Origin: Ceraceosorus guamensis
Taxonomy: Eukaryota > Basidiomycota > Exobasidiomycetes > Ceraceosorales > Ceraceosoraceae
Direction of reading: 5' to 3'
Length of the DNA: 64,000 bases
Assembly (NCBI RefSeq): GCF_003144195.1
Contig: NW_020290069.1
Coordinates: 1-64,000, forward strand
The notes under the pieces are model-generated. The model made no database searches. It was given only the letters and a program-made list of their open reading frames with translations, and had not been told where the DNA came from. Shown here one piece after another: positions 23,380 through 34,580 of the stretch. Position numbers and translations under genes: made by a program. The stretch's first letter is position 1. Each line of letters opens with the position of its first letter.

Positions 23380-24700
23380 CGTCGGGGCGAACCTGCTTGA
23401 CGTACGCGCGATTGGCGAGAAATGCACCGCGCCGTGTAGGAGATCTCAATGTGGTGCGCGTGGAAATTGACAAACTGGAATAAGCAACGCACTCGAAAGG
23501 AATGAAGGTGTGACGAGTGCGGAGCGCTACGCAGAAGAGCGAAGGAGAGAGAGAGAGAGAGACCCTCGAGCTTGTCGTTCAAATGCTTTTGACGCTGCTT
23601 TCAGAAGGGACTACTCTTCCGCCTACCAAACGGCGCAGTCCTGAACCGGCGGGGAATGGTGGTGGAGCGCAAAGTTCAGCTGTGACCTTGACCATGCAGC
23701 TATCGATCGAGCGACAGTATGAGGCGAGGCTTTCTGCTGACTCGCACTTTTACATGCCACTCACGACTGCCGTCAGAATAGCGCTGTGTTCGTCTGTTTC
23801 TTCTGAAATGCTTTGGCATTCATGCCGCTGCAAGAGGGCGTGTTGGGGCCGCGTGATGGATGGATGGATGGATGAGTTAGTGCATGGATGATGGTACCTT
23901 TATCATACATGCGCGCATGCACATGCATCTGCTGTCTCACATTCACATTCACATTCACATTCACATTCACATTNNNNNNNNNNNNNNNNNNNNNNNNNNN
24001 NNNNNNNNNNNNNNNNNNNNNNNNNNNNNNNNNNNNNNNNNNNACATTTACATTTACATTTACATTTACATTTACATTTACATTCACATTCACATTCACA
24101 TTCACCCAAAATTTGAATTCGGTGACTTGCCAGAGAGCGAGAGGCGCCCCGTGCGTGCAGGGATATTCGATATGCGGAGATGAGTGCATATAACATTGAG
24201 TAAGGTTATTTCGCCGTAACAACATGCATGCGTGCATGCATGCATGCCACTTTCATTTTGTGCTGCTGGGCGCCGCGAGCCGTATCGACTTTTCGCCGGG
24301 GCATTTCGAGTGCTGCAGCATGGAGAAGGCCCCCTGTATTCCTGACCGCGCGCAGTAATGATGGATGCAGCCAGCAGGAGCGGCGCGAGCTGTTGCAGCC
24401 ATGCAAGGCCATCTCGCGCCAAAAGATCCGGAGTGTGCAGCAGAAGAGATCGAATCAGAACGGCTCAAAGCAATCACGAATCTGCGATGATTTGATTGTG
24501 CAGACAATCTTGAATGCTCCCGCCCATCTCGCGCGACCATGATCGGGGCGCGTGGCTTGGAATTTGCGTGGGAGGAGAAAGGCCATGTCGGAGCATGGTC
24601 GTGAGTGCATGGTTGGTGTCTTGAGCAGCTTTCCTCCTGCCCGCGGGAAATTCGCCTGCGCGCATCAGAGAGATCTCGATCGAGGGGGCGTGCGTGGCCC
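23380..24700. other. Intergenic region with microsatellite and assembly gap
   Basis: Between the GDSL gene start and the 3' end of the KS-AT-DH-KR-ACP synthase. Contains a (GA)n run at about 23547-23562, GGAT repeats near 23858-23872, the hexamer array with 70 Ns, and an ATGCATGC-rich block at 24221-24248. No supported gene. Confidence 0.6.
23937..24104. repeat. Hexamer microsatellite (ACATTC/ACATTT) interrupted by a 70-N gap
   Basis: Left of the gap the unit is ACATTC. Right of the gap it is ACATTT for about seven units, then returns to ACATTC for about five. Ns run from 23974 to 24043. True array length is unknown. Confidence 0.95.
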
Positions 24701-27700
24701 TCAAGGCTTGTGATTCACCGCGATGAGCGCATCTGCCGCTACTGCGCATATCTCCTGCAACGTGGCCATACCCGTGTCGAGAGACTCGGGCAGCTCGATG
24801 CCGAGCTTCTCTTTGACCTGGCTGGTCAGTTCGAGGTGGTACAAGGAGTCCCAACCGTACGTTTCCAGTCGCTGGTCATCTCGAAACTCCTCCCGCGCAT
24901 GATCGTCGTGGAAGCCAAAGATGTGCAGCACGAGCTCCTTGATATCGCGCGCGACATGACGAGGATCCGCACCTGGGGCAATACGCGCAGGAGCTTCCAA
25001 GTCGCTTTCCTCCTCCAGCAGCCGTGGGGATGGGGAGGCGGACGTCGAAAGGCCGTTTGCCGCGGGCGGCGCGGGAGGTGACGGTATTGCTGGTTCTTGC
25101 ATTTGCACAGCGACAGTACCAGACTGCACCAGCGATGCAGGCAATTCTGCAAGAGCACCTGTGAAGTCGTCGACGATTGTGGAAGCGGCGGCAGGGAGGC
25201 GAGGGGAAGAAGCAGATCGCTGGCTTGCTAATGAATCGAGCAGATGTCTCCATTGTGGATCAAGCCTGTATTTGCTGTGTGGGTCATCTACCATATCATG
25301 AGCGAGTGTGGCGAGGTAAAGCATTGCAGGCGGACTTTCCATTAGCATCAACTTTTCGATTTCCCTGTACGCCTTGGTGTCAACGAGCGGCGGGCATTCG
25401 GCGTTCAGAGCAGGGCTCAAACCATCCAGCATAGGTGAGCCGGGCCAAGACCCAAATCCGATAGCCATGGCGGGCAGACCTTGAGTCCGCCTGAAACTTG
25501 CAAGCGAGTTCAAGAAGAAGTTGGCAGCAAGGTAGTTCGTCATAGCAGGGAACACATTCACGGTGCTGCGATCCAGATCGACGACGTCAAGTGTCAGTAG
25601 AGGCTGGCAACATTACAAGTAGAAGTGCCGTCACTCACGCAAAGGTAGAGAAGAGGACAAAATGTTCAAGAGTACTCGGGGCGTGCTGGTGCAAGTTCCA
25701 GGCACCCTTCACTTTCGGTGCGAAGACTTCATCGTACGCCTCGCGCGACTGCACGCGAACTAGGGCAGGTCGAGTCACTCCGGCAGCGTGCACGATGCCT
25801 TTGACGGTACCAGGCACTCGTTTCATTGCGTTCGACACGCTAAAGCTGCTGTGCAGGTCGACGGTTTCGTAATGCACTTGCACATCCGCAGGCAAGCGCT
25901 TCCGAACATCAGCCAAATAATTCTGCGAGCGTACAAGCAACAAAATAAAATATTTCAGCTTGCTCTGCACAGATGTAGGTGGAGACCGGAGCTGCTTACT
26001 GGATCTTGTTTGCGCCTACCAAATATAGCAACCTGCTGTATTCTCTGAGATTTGACGAGCCAGGGTAATATAACCGTCATAATGGTCCCCGAAGCACCGG
26101 TGATCACCCAAGTGCCTTCAGAAGGCAAACGGTGTTGGATCTGAGCAGGCTGATACTTGTCCAAGCTTGGTGCCAATCTTCGAACAACACCATCGACGAT
26201 TTCGTATCGGAAAGGTCCTGGCGGAAGGCTCTGCGCCGACAGAGCCAGTATCTCTTCGGTAGCAGAAGCTATTTGCGCGGGCCGAAGGAGCGCGCAAGTG
26301 TCCAGAGCGACGCAAGTTGTCCGGCCACGCAGTTCGTTCGCAAAGCCAGACACCATCCCATGCAGAGTACTCGAGATGACGCCGCTAGGGCTGGTGACAT
26401 GACCGTGCAGCGCGTCTCGTGTTATGACGACGGCAGACCACGCAGAAGTCTGATTCACAAGTGCCTTCATCAATGACAGCAGCCTTGCGCTTATCAGATC
26501 GACATGATCCATAGCCAACTCGGGACTTGCATCGATCACGCTCAACGGCCAGGCGCATATCAGCGCCTGCTTGCCGCTTGAGCTACCAGCGTTACGCGAC
26601 AAGGCCTTGCTCATGGCGACGTCGTCTGCGGCGCTGGAAATGAGCTCAACAGAGTGATGAGATCGGAGATTCTCATAGACGTCTTGTCGGCTAGTGATGA
26701 CACGCCCGTCGGCGCCGGAAAGATTGAGTAATTCTTTCGCAAGCTCAACGTCATCTGCTAGTATCGTAAAGCTGCTGTGCGTAGTGCGAGCCGAAGTGAG
26801 GGCGCGTGAGCGCACAGGTTTCCAAGTGCGCTGCGCAACAAAGTGGTCGAAAGGCGGCAGCGACCGCTCAGGTAGAGAGTCGACTTGTGAGTGAGAAACA
26901 GCAGGTGGGCTAAATGATGCATTTCTCCGCTTGTCCTTGTCTGAAATGCTCGCTGTGATGACACGCAGTGGCACGTCGATGCAGTGTAGACCTTGAGCAG
27001 CAGCGATGGTTTGTTCACCATTGTGGACGAACCAGTCGACCGGTCTTTCATCGACAAGGCGAACCGTTGCCCGAGTGTCGCCCCAATCTGCGCCAGGCAA
27101 AATCAGGGAGAAGCGCTCCAAAGCGCTAGGCAGTAGCAAGGTCTTTAGATGACGCTGCTGCGTCGAAGCACAAGCGTGCATGCAGGCATCCATAGCTCCT
27201 GGATCGAACATCCAAGAGGAAGGCTCGCACAGTGATGCTCCAAAAGTCACATTGAGGTCACCACCCCGGCGCTGACGGAGCGCAATGCGTTGAAAGTGAC
27301 CTGAAAGGTCGAATGGCGAGCCTTCGCGCAGTGCGGCATAAAAAGTCTCGTCGATGGGAGCTCGAAGAGCCGGGGCAATGTCCGATTGTTTCGCGTGTGC
27401 TTGAGCTGGCGCAACGCCAAATTGCCCACCGATCTCTCCCGTCATCACGACCAAAGATGCCGTCGTTTGAGAAGGTAGCCTCGCAAACAGCCTGAAGGTG
27501 CTGTGCGCCTCCACTTCGAGACGCAAGCTCACGCTCTCGAGCTCCGCATCTGATACGGCCACAGGCCGCAAGAATTTCAGGTTGCTCAACGTCGACGCAG
27601 AAGAGAGCCGTTCATGCCTAGAACAACATTTGAGAACATATTCCATCATGCTTGAGACGAGCGAGGGTGGGGGCGACGGTCAGCATAAGCGTGTGAAGTC

Positions 27701-30700
27701 GGCGGCTAAAGTTCAGCACTCACAATACGATGGGAAATACGATCAGACCACAAAGACGGTGACCACGAAGGACAGCAGCACCAAATGTTCCCATAGGCGT
27801 TTCGAAAATGACCGTTCCAGCTTCAGCTTCGTATGGTATCGTTTGGCTTGCATAGTGCGGCACGAGCAAGGTTGGAATTGATTTTAATGAAGGGGAAGAG
27901 ATGGCGTGTCTAGCGACCACTGCAGAGCCTTGAGGCAGAGATGTGGGAGAAGTAACTTCGAAGGACGGCCAGTAGCGTTGGCGACGTAGCGGAATGGGGT
28001 GCGCAAGTCCGTCGGAGCGCGGTGCAGGGGAGCTTGCATGGACTGCGTTCCAATCTACGTCAACCCCAGCGCCGAAAGCTTGCGCGAGGAGATTCGAGAG
28101 AGCGATATTTCCTGTTTTATCCACCACCGCCGTGGAATCGCTCAAGAATCCACCAAAAGCAGCTGCAAAGGCGTTTACCTCGACATAGAAGGGCGTTGCG
28201 CCATCAGCTTGCAAGGCGACGGTGTCCAGCGCAGCTCCAAAGTGCACAGCTTCGCAAGCATGTCTCGCCCAGTAGCCACCGCCCAAGCGCGTGCCCTTTG
28301 GAATTTGGCCACCAGTGTGATCTGAAATGAGGGAGGGAAACGTGGCCAGCTTGAAGTTTTCCGGACTCTCACACAAGAGCTCGTCCACAAACGCTTCGAG
28401 AGGCTCCGAGATGGGTTCCATTTGCGGTGAGTGGAACGCAAATCGATCGTTGACAATGCGTGTCTTGAAGCCTCGTCGCGTCAAAGCCGCCTGCAGGTCG
28501 AGGACACTTTCTGCTGGACCGGAGAAGACCATGCTTCTTGCAGTATTTTCGACAGCAATCACTACGCCAGGTAGGTCCAACTCCTCCAAGAGGTCTGAGG
28601 CAGCTTTGCGGTCCAGCTTGGCAGCAAGCATAGAGCCCGGCGCGTCAACGAGAGCTTCAAGAAGCTGCCCGCGCTTCTGCGCCAAGCGAAGCGCTTCGTC
28701 AATGGAGAGAAAACCTGCCATCTGCGCTGCACAGATCGAGCCGAGCGAGTGTCCTAGTACGACGGCGGGGAGAATGTTCCATGACTCGAGAAGGCGAGCC
28801 AAAGCCAGCTGCAAAGCAATGACAGTCGGCTGGTGGAAGGAAGGGCGATTGTCGGACAGATGCTCGATCACGTTGAAGCCGAGCACACTGCTCGAATCAC
28901 GGAGAGCTCTGCAGAATATAGCTTCGTTGCTGGACCAGAGCAGCTGGCACGCCTCTGTGGCAATCGCGCGACCTTGTCCAGCAAAGACAAATACAACTGT
29001 TCGTGCAATGGTCTTTTCAAATCCGCTGTGTGTAGCTTGTGCTGCAGTCGACCGAAGTGTACTGATCAATTGGCCACGATCACCTGCTACAGGGATGGAG
29101 AAACGGAAGGGGTCTTCGCTAGAGATGAGCCCAGCTGTCCGACGAGCGAGCGAGGCGAGATCGTGCGGTGCGGTGCACCGCTCGACAGCGTCGGCATAGT
29201 GGGAGATGAAAGATGCCAATTGCGTCGCTGTGCGAGCTGACACACTCAAGCAGAGAGTTGGGAGGAAACTTGCGCGTTTGCTCAGATGCTGAGCTGCAGA
29301 CTGTATGACGCTGCTTGAGACCACGCCAAACGCGCCGAAACTGTTGATCATGGCGGTGGTGGTGGTGGTGCTACGGGTCGCGGCAGAAGGGCGCAGAATC
29401 GCTGCGGTGCTGTTCAGCTTGAACGCGGCTCGTAGCCAGTCTATCTTGTGGTTTGGATCACCGTACAAGAGGAAGGGGGGAATCAGATTTCGCTGGAGGC
29501 AAATCAGCATTTTGATGATGCCGACCAGTCCAGAGACCTCTTCCGTGTGCCCCAAAGCGGTCTTGAGGGAGGTGACGGTGATGCGCGTCGATGCTTGCCG
29601 CGAGTCCGAGTCAGACGAAGCAGAATCAGAATCGAACACCTGCTGAATGGCCGAAGCTTCGGTCACATCACCAACTTGCGTGCCCGTTCCGTGCAGCTCG
29701 AGGACATCGACATCCTCCGCATCCATGTTCGCCGCTCGAAGGGCGAGTCGCATGACGTCAGCCTCGGCCTGCGCATTCGGTGCGAGGAAGCCAGCAGAGG
29801 AGTGCCCCAAGTGTTTCGTCGCAGTGCCCATCAATCTGGCTGCAATAGGCAGGTTGCGACGCAACGCGGCGCTCTCGCGCATGAGGAGCATGACGACAGC
29901 GCCTTCGGAGGGGACGTAGCCGCACGCTGAGTCGGCAAAGACCTCGCACCCAACATTTTGGTTGGATGTGGATCGCATGCGCGAGGCGGAGAGAGCATGA
30001 AAGCTGGACGGGTGAGCATGAACTGTGACTCCGCCAACAAGGCACTGTTCGCTCTCTCCCGTAAGCAGCGATTGAGTGGCGAGGTGGAGAGCGACGGTGC
30101 TGCTGGAACAGGCGGTGTCGATGGTCATGCATGGACCTTCGCATCCGAGCCAAGAGCTCAGACGAGCCGAAGCAGTGCCGAAGCTGGTAGCGCCAGCAAT
30201 GAAGCGGTCGTTGACCTCCGTGATCGGAGCATTGGAAGCGTTGAGCAAATCATTCCAATTATCCTCGGGCTTAGTGCCAACATATACGCCTGTCGAGGAA
30301 GCGCGAAAGCTAGATGTGGCCAGACCGGCACGATAAATGGCATCGCGCGCACACTCGAGGAGAAGGCGCGCAGATGGTCTCACTTTGGGTGCTTCCCTCA
30401 CAGGGATACCGAAAGCTGTCGGGTCAAAGGAGTGGACGCCATCCACGATCCAACCACCGCGAGGGGTTGATTCTTGCAACAAGGAGGATTGCATGAGATC
30501 TACAAGAGTGCGAGCATTACTGTGATGGGGAGCGACCGCATCAGGGGCAGGCCACCGATTCGCAGGCGGGGTGGTGAGCAGCTTGTTGGCAGTGGCGCGA
30601 GGTGCAAGTAGCGCTTTCCAAAGGTCTTCGTCGTTGTCGATGCCACCAGGCAATCGGTAGCCCGTACTGACAATGACCACCGGATCTTTGCAAGCCATAG

Positions 30701-30770
30701 CGGCATCGCAAGAGGAGGGCATGCTTGGCACCTGGTGCTTGCTGCCGGCCAGGCCAGGCGAAACCGCCAT
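24701..30770 (-). CDS. Polyketide synthase, KS-AT-DH-KR-ACP
   Basis: A 1948-residue type I PKS; exons 30770-27724, 27650-26000, 25922-25639 and 25565-24701, all in phase. KS: Cys in DTACSSS (about residue 219), His in HGTGT and GHTEEVSG. AT: FAGQGR, nucleophile in GHSLG and a malonyl-type FAFHS. DH: His in HRLCGLIVFP (HX3GX4P, next to a splice site) and Asp in GAMDACMH. KR: cofactor loop TGASGTIM, Lys in PKVKGAWNLH, Ser in LFSTFA and Tyr in NYLAAN. ACP: Ser in GWDSL (about residue 1899), then stop. No ER, methyltransferase, thioesterase or reductase release domain. It should build a partly reduced chain from malonyl units and would need outside help for enoyl reduction and release. The KR loop lacks the usual last Gly. 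Product not predictable. Confidence 0.93.
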
Positions 30771-31861
30771 GACAATGTGATTGTGATTGTGAGTGCAAAA
30801 GTAGCCGTTGCGAGTCTAGGTAGGCCAACGATACGAGTCGTGAGTCACGAGAGGAGCGTTGGGGGGAAAACGCGCAGAGGACTCGTGACTCTTGACTGCA
30901 AAGACGAGGCGGAGGGAGTCGTGCGATTCGTGTATTCGTGATTCACCCTATCATATTCCGATTGTGATTGTGATTGTCCTCTTGGTCAGCTTGAAAGAGA
31001 AATTCGCCAACATCCATCCATCCGCTGATTGATGCACATGCTTGGTGGTTGCATTTGCTGGAATCACGATTAATCGCGTCGAGTCGATCACCGCGGCGCC
31101 TGATTTGCCTATGCACCCGCGGGGATTCGGTGGATGCGTCCCATGCATGCGCGTATAGCGCGACCGTGCGTCGCACGCTAGCTCAGACCTTGATGCATGC
31201 ATATATGCATGCACCTTGATGCGCATGAAAATTTACTGCAGCCTAGTCGACGTGTGCAGAGGACTACTTGCTGAGGTTGCAATCAGCATGCAGCAGACTG
31301 TTGACTGCAGGTACAGCATATATATATGCATGCATGGCGCCGTCGAGCGAGCGGCAAATGCAAGAGCTGATGCTGCTAATTAAAGCGGCAAGACGGCAAT
31401 TAAGGCTGATTGATGCACGGGTGGAGCAGCAGCCGGGAGGGCCGTGCGCGAAAGAAGAACGACCCTAGGTTGAATTCAGAATCTTGAATCAGAATCAGAA
31501 AGCAAGCAAAGCAAGCAATCTTAATTGAAATTTGAATCACGGCGGTCAATCAAGCGATCGACCAAGCAATCACAATCAAGTCAACTTAAGCCATGCAAGC
31601 CAGTCACGATCGAGTGACGATCGAGTGTACTCGCGCGTGACTTGACTGCTGTATATACTCAGTGACTGAGACTCCGTCCATGCTGCTGCTGCATCCCGCC
31701 AGCTTTCTGGGTTGAACCTGAACGGATTGGAGCGCAGCGCAGTGCGCCTTTCGCACACTTCGTCGAGCGTCGAGGCAATCATCGGCTTGACACCGATTAC
31801 GCTTCCCGTTGCCCGTTCCCCTCTTCCTTCCCCTCCCCCTTTGACCACCTTTCCATCAAAC
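30771..31861. other. Divergent promoter region between the PKS and the YWTD-propeller gene
   Basis: About 1.1 kb, no supported gene. Shared upstream region of two divergently transcribed cluster genes. Contains GTGATTGTGATTGTG repeats (30776-30792, 30961-30978), ATGCATGC words at 31193-31214 and 31325-31336, AATCAGAATC words near 31487, and paired CACGATCGAGTGA / GACGATCGAGTG words at 31605-31628 next to a TATATA box. Confidence 0.55.
31652..31657 (+). promoter_or_regulatory. TATA-like box upstream of the YWTD-propeller gene
   Basis: TATATA about 205 bp before the start codon at 31862, just downstream of the repeated GATCGAGTG words. Promoter role is inferred from position only. Confidence 0.4.
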
Positions 31862-34041
31862 ATGGCTACACTTCCGCGGCTTGCCCCTCTCTCCCTTCCG
31901 GCACCGGCACCCGTGCCTTCCACACCGACCATTACCATTCTCGGTAGCAGCTCTTGGGCGCAAGATGCAGCACTGTTCTGGCTAGCCTTTGGCGCCAACG
32001 TCAATCTAATTTGCGATCGCGATGAAGAGTGTCGTATGTCCGAGGAGCAAGAGCAAGCAAAGTCGTCGCAAATTCAACTTGGCCTCCTCGACAGGCTGGC
32101 TATGGTGCCGCGCTATCGAGCCCGCAACACGCTTCTCACCTTGCCCTTTGCTGAGCATGTCGGTCTGACTCACGACTCTGCTGCCTCCGCCTCCGCCTCC
32201 GCCTCCGCCTCCACTTCCACTTCCACTTCCACTTCCGCGCTTTTGCTGGATCTAAGCGCCAGCTCACCGTCGGCATCGCAAGCAAAGGCGATCATGCTAC
32301 CTGTGCCCGTGCCCGTGCCCGTGCCTGTGCCTGCGCCTGCGCCTGCGCCTGCGCAGTCGGACGAAGAATCACGTGAATCGACGAATGAACAGGCGCAGGC
32401 GTTCCCGATGCTCTTGCACCTTCTTCCCACTCGCGATAACGATATCCTCGACAGTGCTGCCCTCGAGATTCTCCTTCCGGCCAGTGCAGATGGCCCATCG
32501 GCCGATTTATACTCAAACTCTTCCCTCACCGCTCTCGACTCGCTTACCGCGGCTTTAGGATTGACAACCTGGCGAAGGTGAGTTCTGAATTCTCGCGCCG
32601 CATCCATGCATCCATCTTATATCCGGCCTTTCATGGGCCTACGCTTCCGGTGGGCGCCCTTTCATTTTTTGGGTGCCTCTTTGGCTGCGTATCTCTTCGG
32701 CCACGACGCGTTTCGCCTTGCCGATCTGACGCGATGTTATCCCCCCGCACTTACAAAAGAGTAATGGACGCACAAAGCCCCCTTGAAAGGCTCCGCGCGG
32801 CTGTTCGAGACTTCCGCTTTGCATGTAGCAGGGCGCCAAGCAGTATAGAGGAAGCACATCCAGAGCAAGTGCCTGACGGCCTCGACCTGTACAAGATGTT
32901 GCAGATCAGATCAGGTCAAGAGCGTCAATTGCTCGATGCTCAGAGAGTCTCACGTGGGCTTAGGCAGATGCCCACGCCCTACCTCTTAGCATTGGAATTG
33001 CTCCGAGCAAAATTGCTTTGCATCGATGCGCACACGGGTCAAACACACGAGGTGTGCGATCTATCGAGCTTCGGCCCTTCAGGATCCCTGCGCGGTCCGG
33101 ATGGGGTGACTTTTGATGCCTCGAGAGGGTGCGCATACGTTACTTGTATGGGCACCCCATCCTCCGATAATGGATGGATACTGCGAGTGCCGCTCTCAGT
33201 TCGACACGGGCCAGAAGGGGAGCGCGTCGGTGCATCAAAAGCACGCCACGTGAGCTGCTCGGCGCAGCCAGAATACGTAGTCAGACCTGGACAGACGCAC
33301 ACGCCGAAGCAAGTCTATTACGAGGAGAAGACGGATAGGATCTACTGGTGCGATCGAGAAGGTGGTCGGATCCAGAGCATCAAGCCGGATGGAAGCTCTT
33401 TACAGACCATCTATCGCTCTCAGCCCGCGCACATCCCGAAACCTCTTGTAGATCAGCGAGATTGGTGCGTGGGAATAGCGATAGACGCGCAGAGGGAGCT
33501 CCTGTACTGGACGCAAAAAGGCTACGCAAAGAGCATGTCGGGAAGGATCTTCTGTGCTCCGCTCCCCACCATCGCTTCGCAGTCGCAAGAAGAAGAAGAA
33601 GCATCACATTTGACACCGGATTCCGAATCTGTGCACACGATCGCCGACGCACTGCCCGAACCGATCGACCTGCACCTCAGCCCTGACGGGCAGTGGCTCT
33701 ATTGCACCACGCGCGGAGAAGTTCCCTTCGGAAATTCCGTCCTGAGGTTCTGGGTGGGTCGGTGCGACAAGGAGGGGCGCGGTCAGAAGCCTTCTGCTGC
33801 GCAGGCTGCTGCATCGCAGGTGCAGCGCTTGACACCCGCCTCTTTCGCTCCTCTCCTGGTTTCGCTGGGCTTTCACGAAGCGATAGGGCTAGCCATCTCA
33901 TCCACACCTCACCACCCTGACGCTCGTATCTACGTCGCTGACCTCGGCGGCTCGATTTGGAGTCATCGTACCAATGGTACGGATCGTAGATGCTTGCTCA
34001 AAGATGCCGGTAGCTTCACTGGACTATGTTTGCTGGAGTAG
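31862..34041 (+). CDS. Rossmann-like domain joined to a YWTD-type beta-propeller
   Basis: A 665-residue protein from two exons (31862-32577 and 32760-34041; CGAAG | GTGAGT to ACAAAAG | A). The N-terminus resembles the NAD-binding region of 3-hydroxyacyl-CoA dehydrogenases (TITILGSSSWAQDAALFWLA, then CDRDEE), but GxGxxG is degenerate. An insert of Ala-Ser, Thr-Ser, Pro-Val and Pro-Ala dipeptides comes from hexanucleotide repeats (32188-32350). The second exon encodes a propeller of the LDL-receptor YWTD / SMP-30 type: DRIYWCDREGGRIQSIKPDG, ELLYWTQKG, DLHLSPDGQWLYCTT and ARIYVADLGGSIW. No signal peptide. It lies inside the PKS cluster, divergent from the KS-AT-DH-KR-ACP gene. I do not recognise a characterised homologue; a lactone- or sugar-acid-handling enzyme or a binding protein is possible. 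The start is the best ATG before the Rossmann-like strand. Confidence 0.75.
32188..32350 (+). repeat. In-frame hexanucleotide repeats coding for dipeptides
   Basis: Consecutive TCCGCC, TTCCAC, then GTGCCC and GCGCCT-type arrays. They keep the reading frame and encode (AS)n, (TS)n, (PV)n and (PA)n. Length variation between strains is likely. Confidence 0.85.
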
Positions 34042-34580
34042 CATTTTCTCGATTCTATTCCCCCAATCATTGCGCTCCAAGGCGACCCAGGAGGTGCGAC
34101 GCGCCGCCACGCGCGCTCGCACTCGCATGTACATTCCACTCGATACGTGATCCCTTGACTGAACACCATGATCGTCATGCAACAGAAGGTTTGCGACGAC
34201 GTGAGCGCGCGCGCAAAGGGTCACCGCTACTCGTTTACAGATTAGCACGAAGACGGAGGAGAAGCGGTTTGAATTTGAGGCGGGCGAATCATGCATATCT
34301 TGAGCGAATCGTGGGATCGCTCGCGCAGGGGCAAGAGAGAAAGGCTACGAGCCTGACTAGTCTTTCTGAGAGTGCAACGTCAAAGCAAAGGGAGTCAAAA
34401 GTAGGGCCCCCAAAACAAGAGAGAATGCGATGCCATCGTAGGGGGCAGTCAGAAGCAGCGAGAGGGGGAAAGAAAAAGAAAGAAAAAAAAAAAGCGGAGG
34501 CGAGGTCGGGTGCGTGCAGTCGACATGGGATTCGGCAAATTCGTCGGGGCTGTCAAACGGGTGAGCGTGAGTGCAATAGC
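34042..34580. other. Convergent 3' intergenic region within the cluster
   Basis: Separates the 3' ends of the YWTD-propeller gene and the alpha/beta hydrolase gene. Contains a purine tract rich in GAAAGAAAAA at about 34466-34503. No gene seen. Confidence 0.5.

Noticed and set aside
23937-24104. CRISPR-like regular repetition
   Set aside because: The unit is only 6 bp with no spacers, and the genome is fungal.
23884-24237. Open frames through the hexamer array and N gap
   Set aside because: They are low-complexity translations of a microsatellite with unknown bases.
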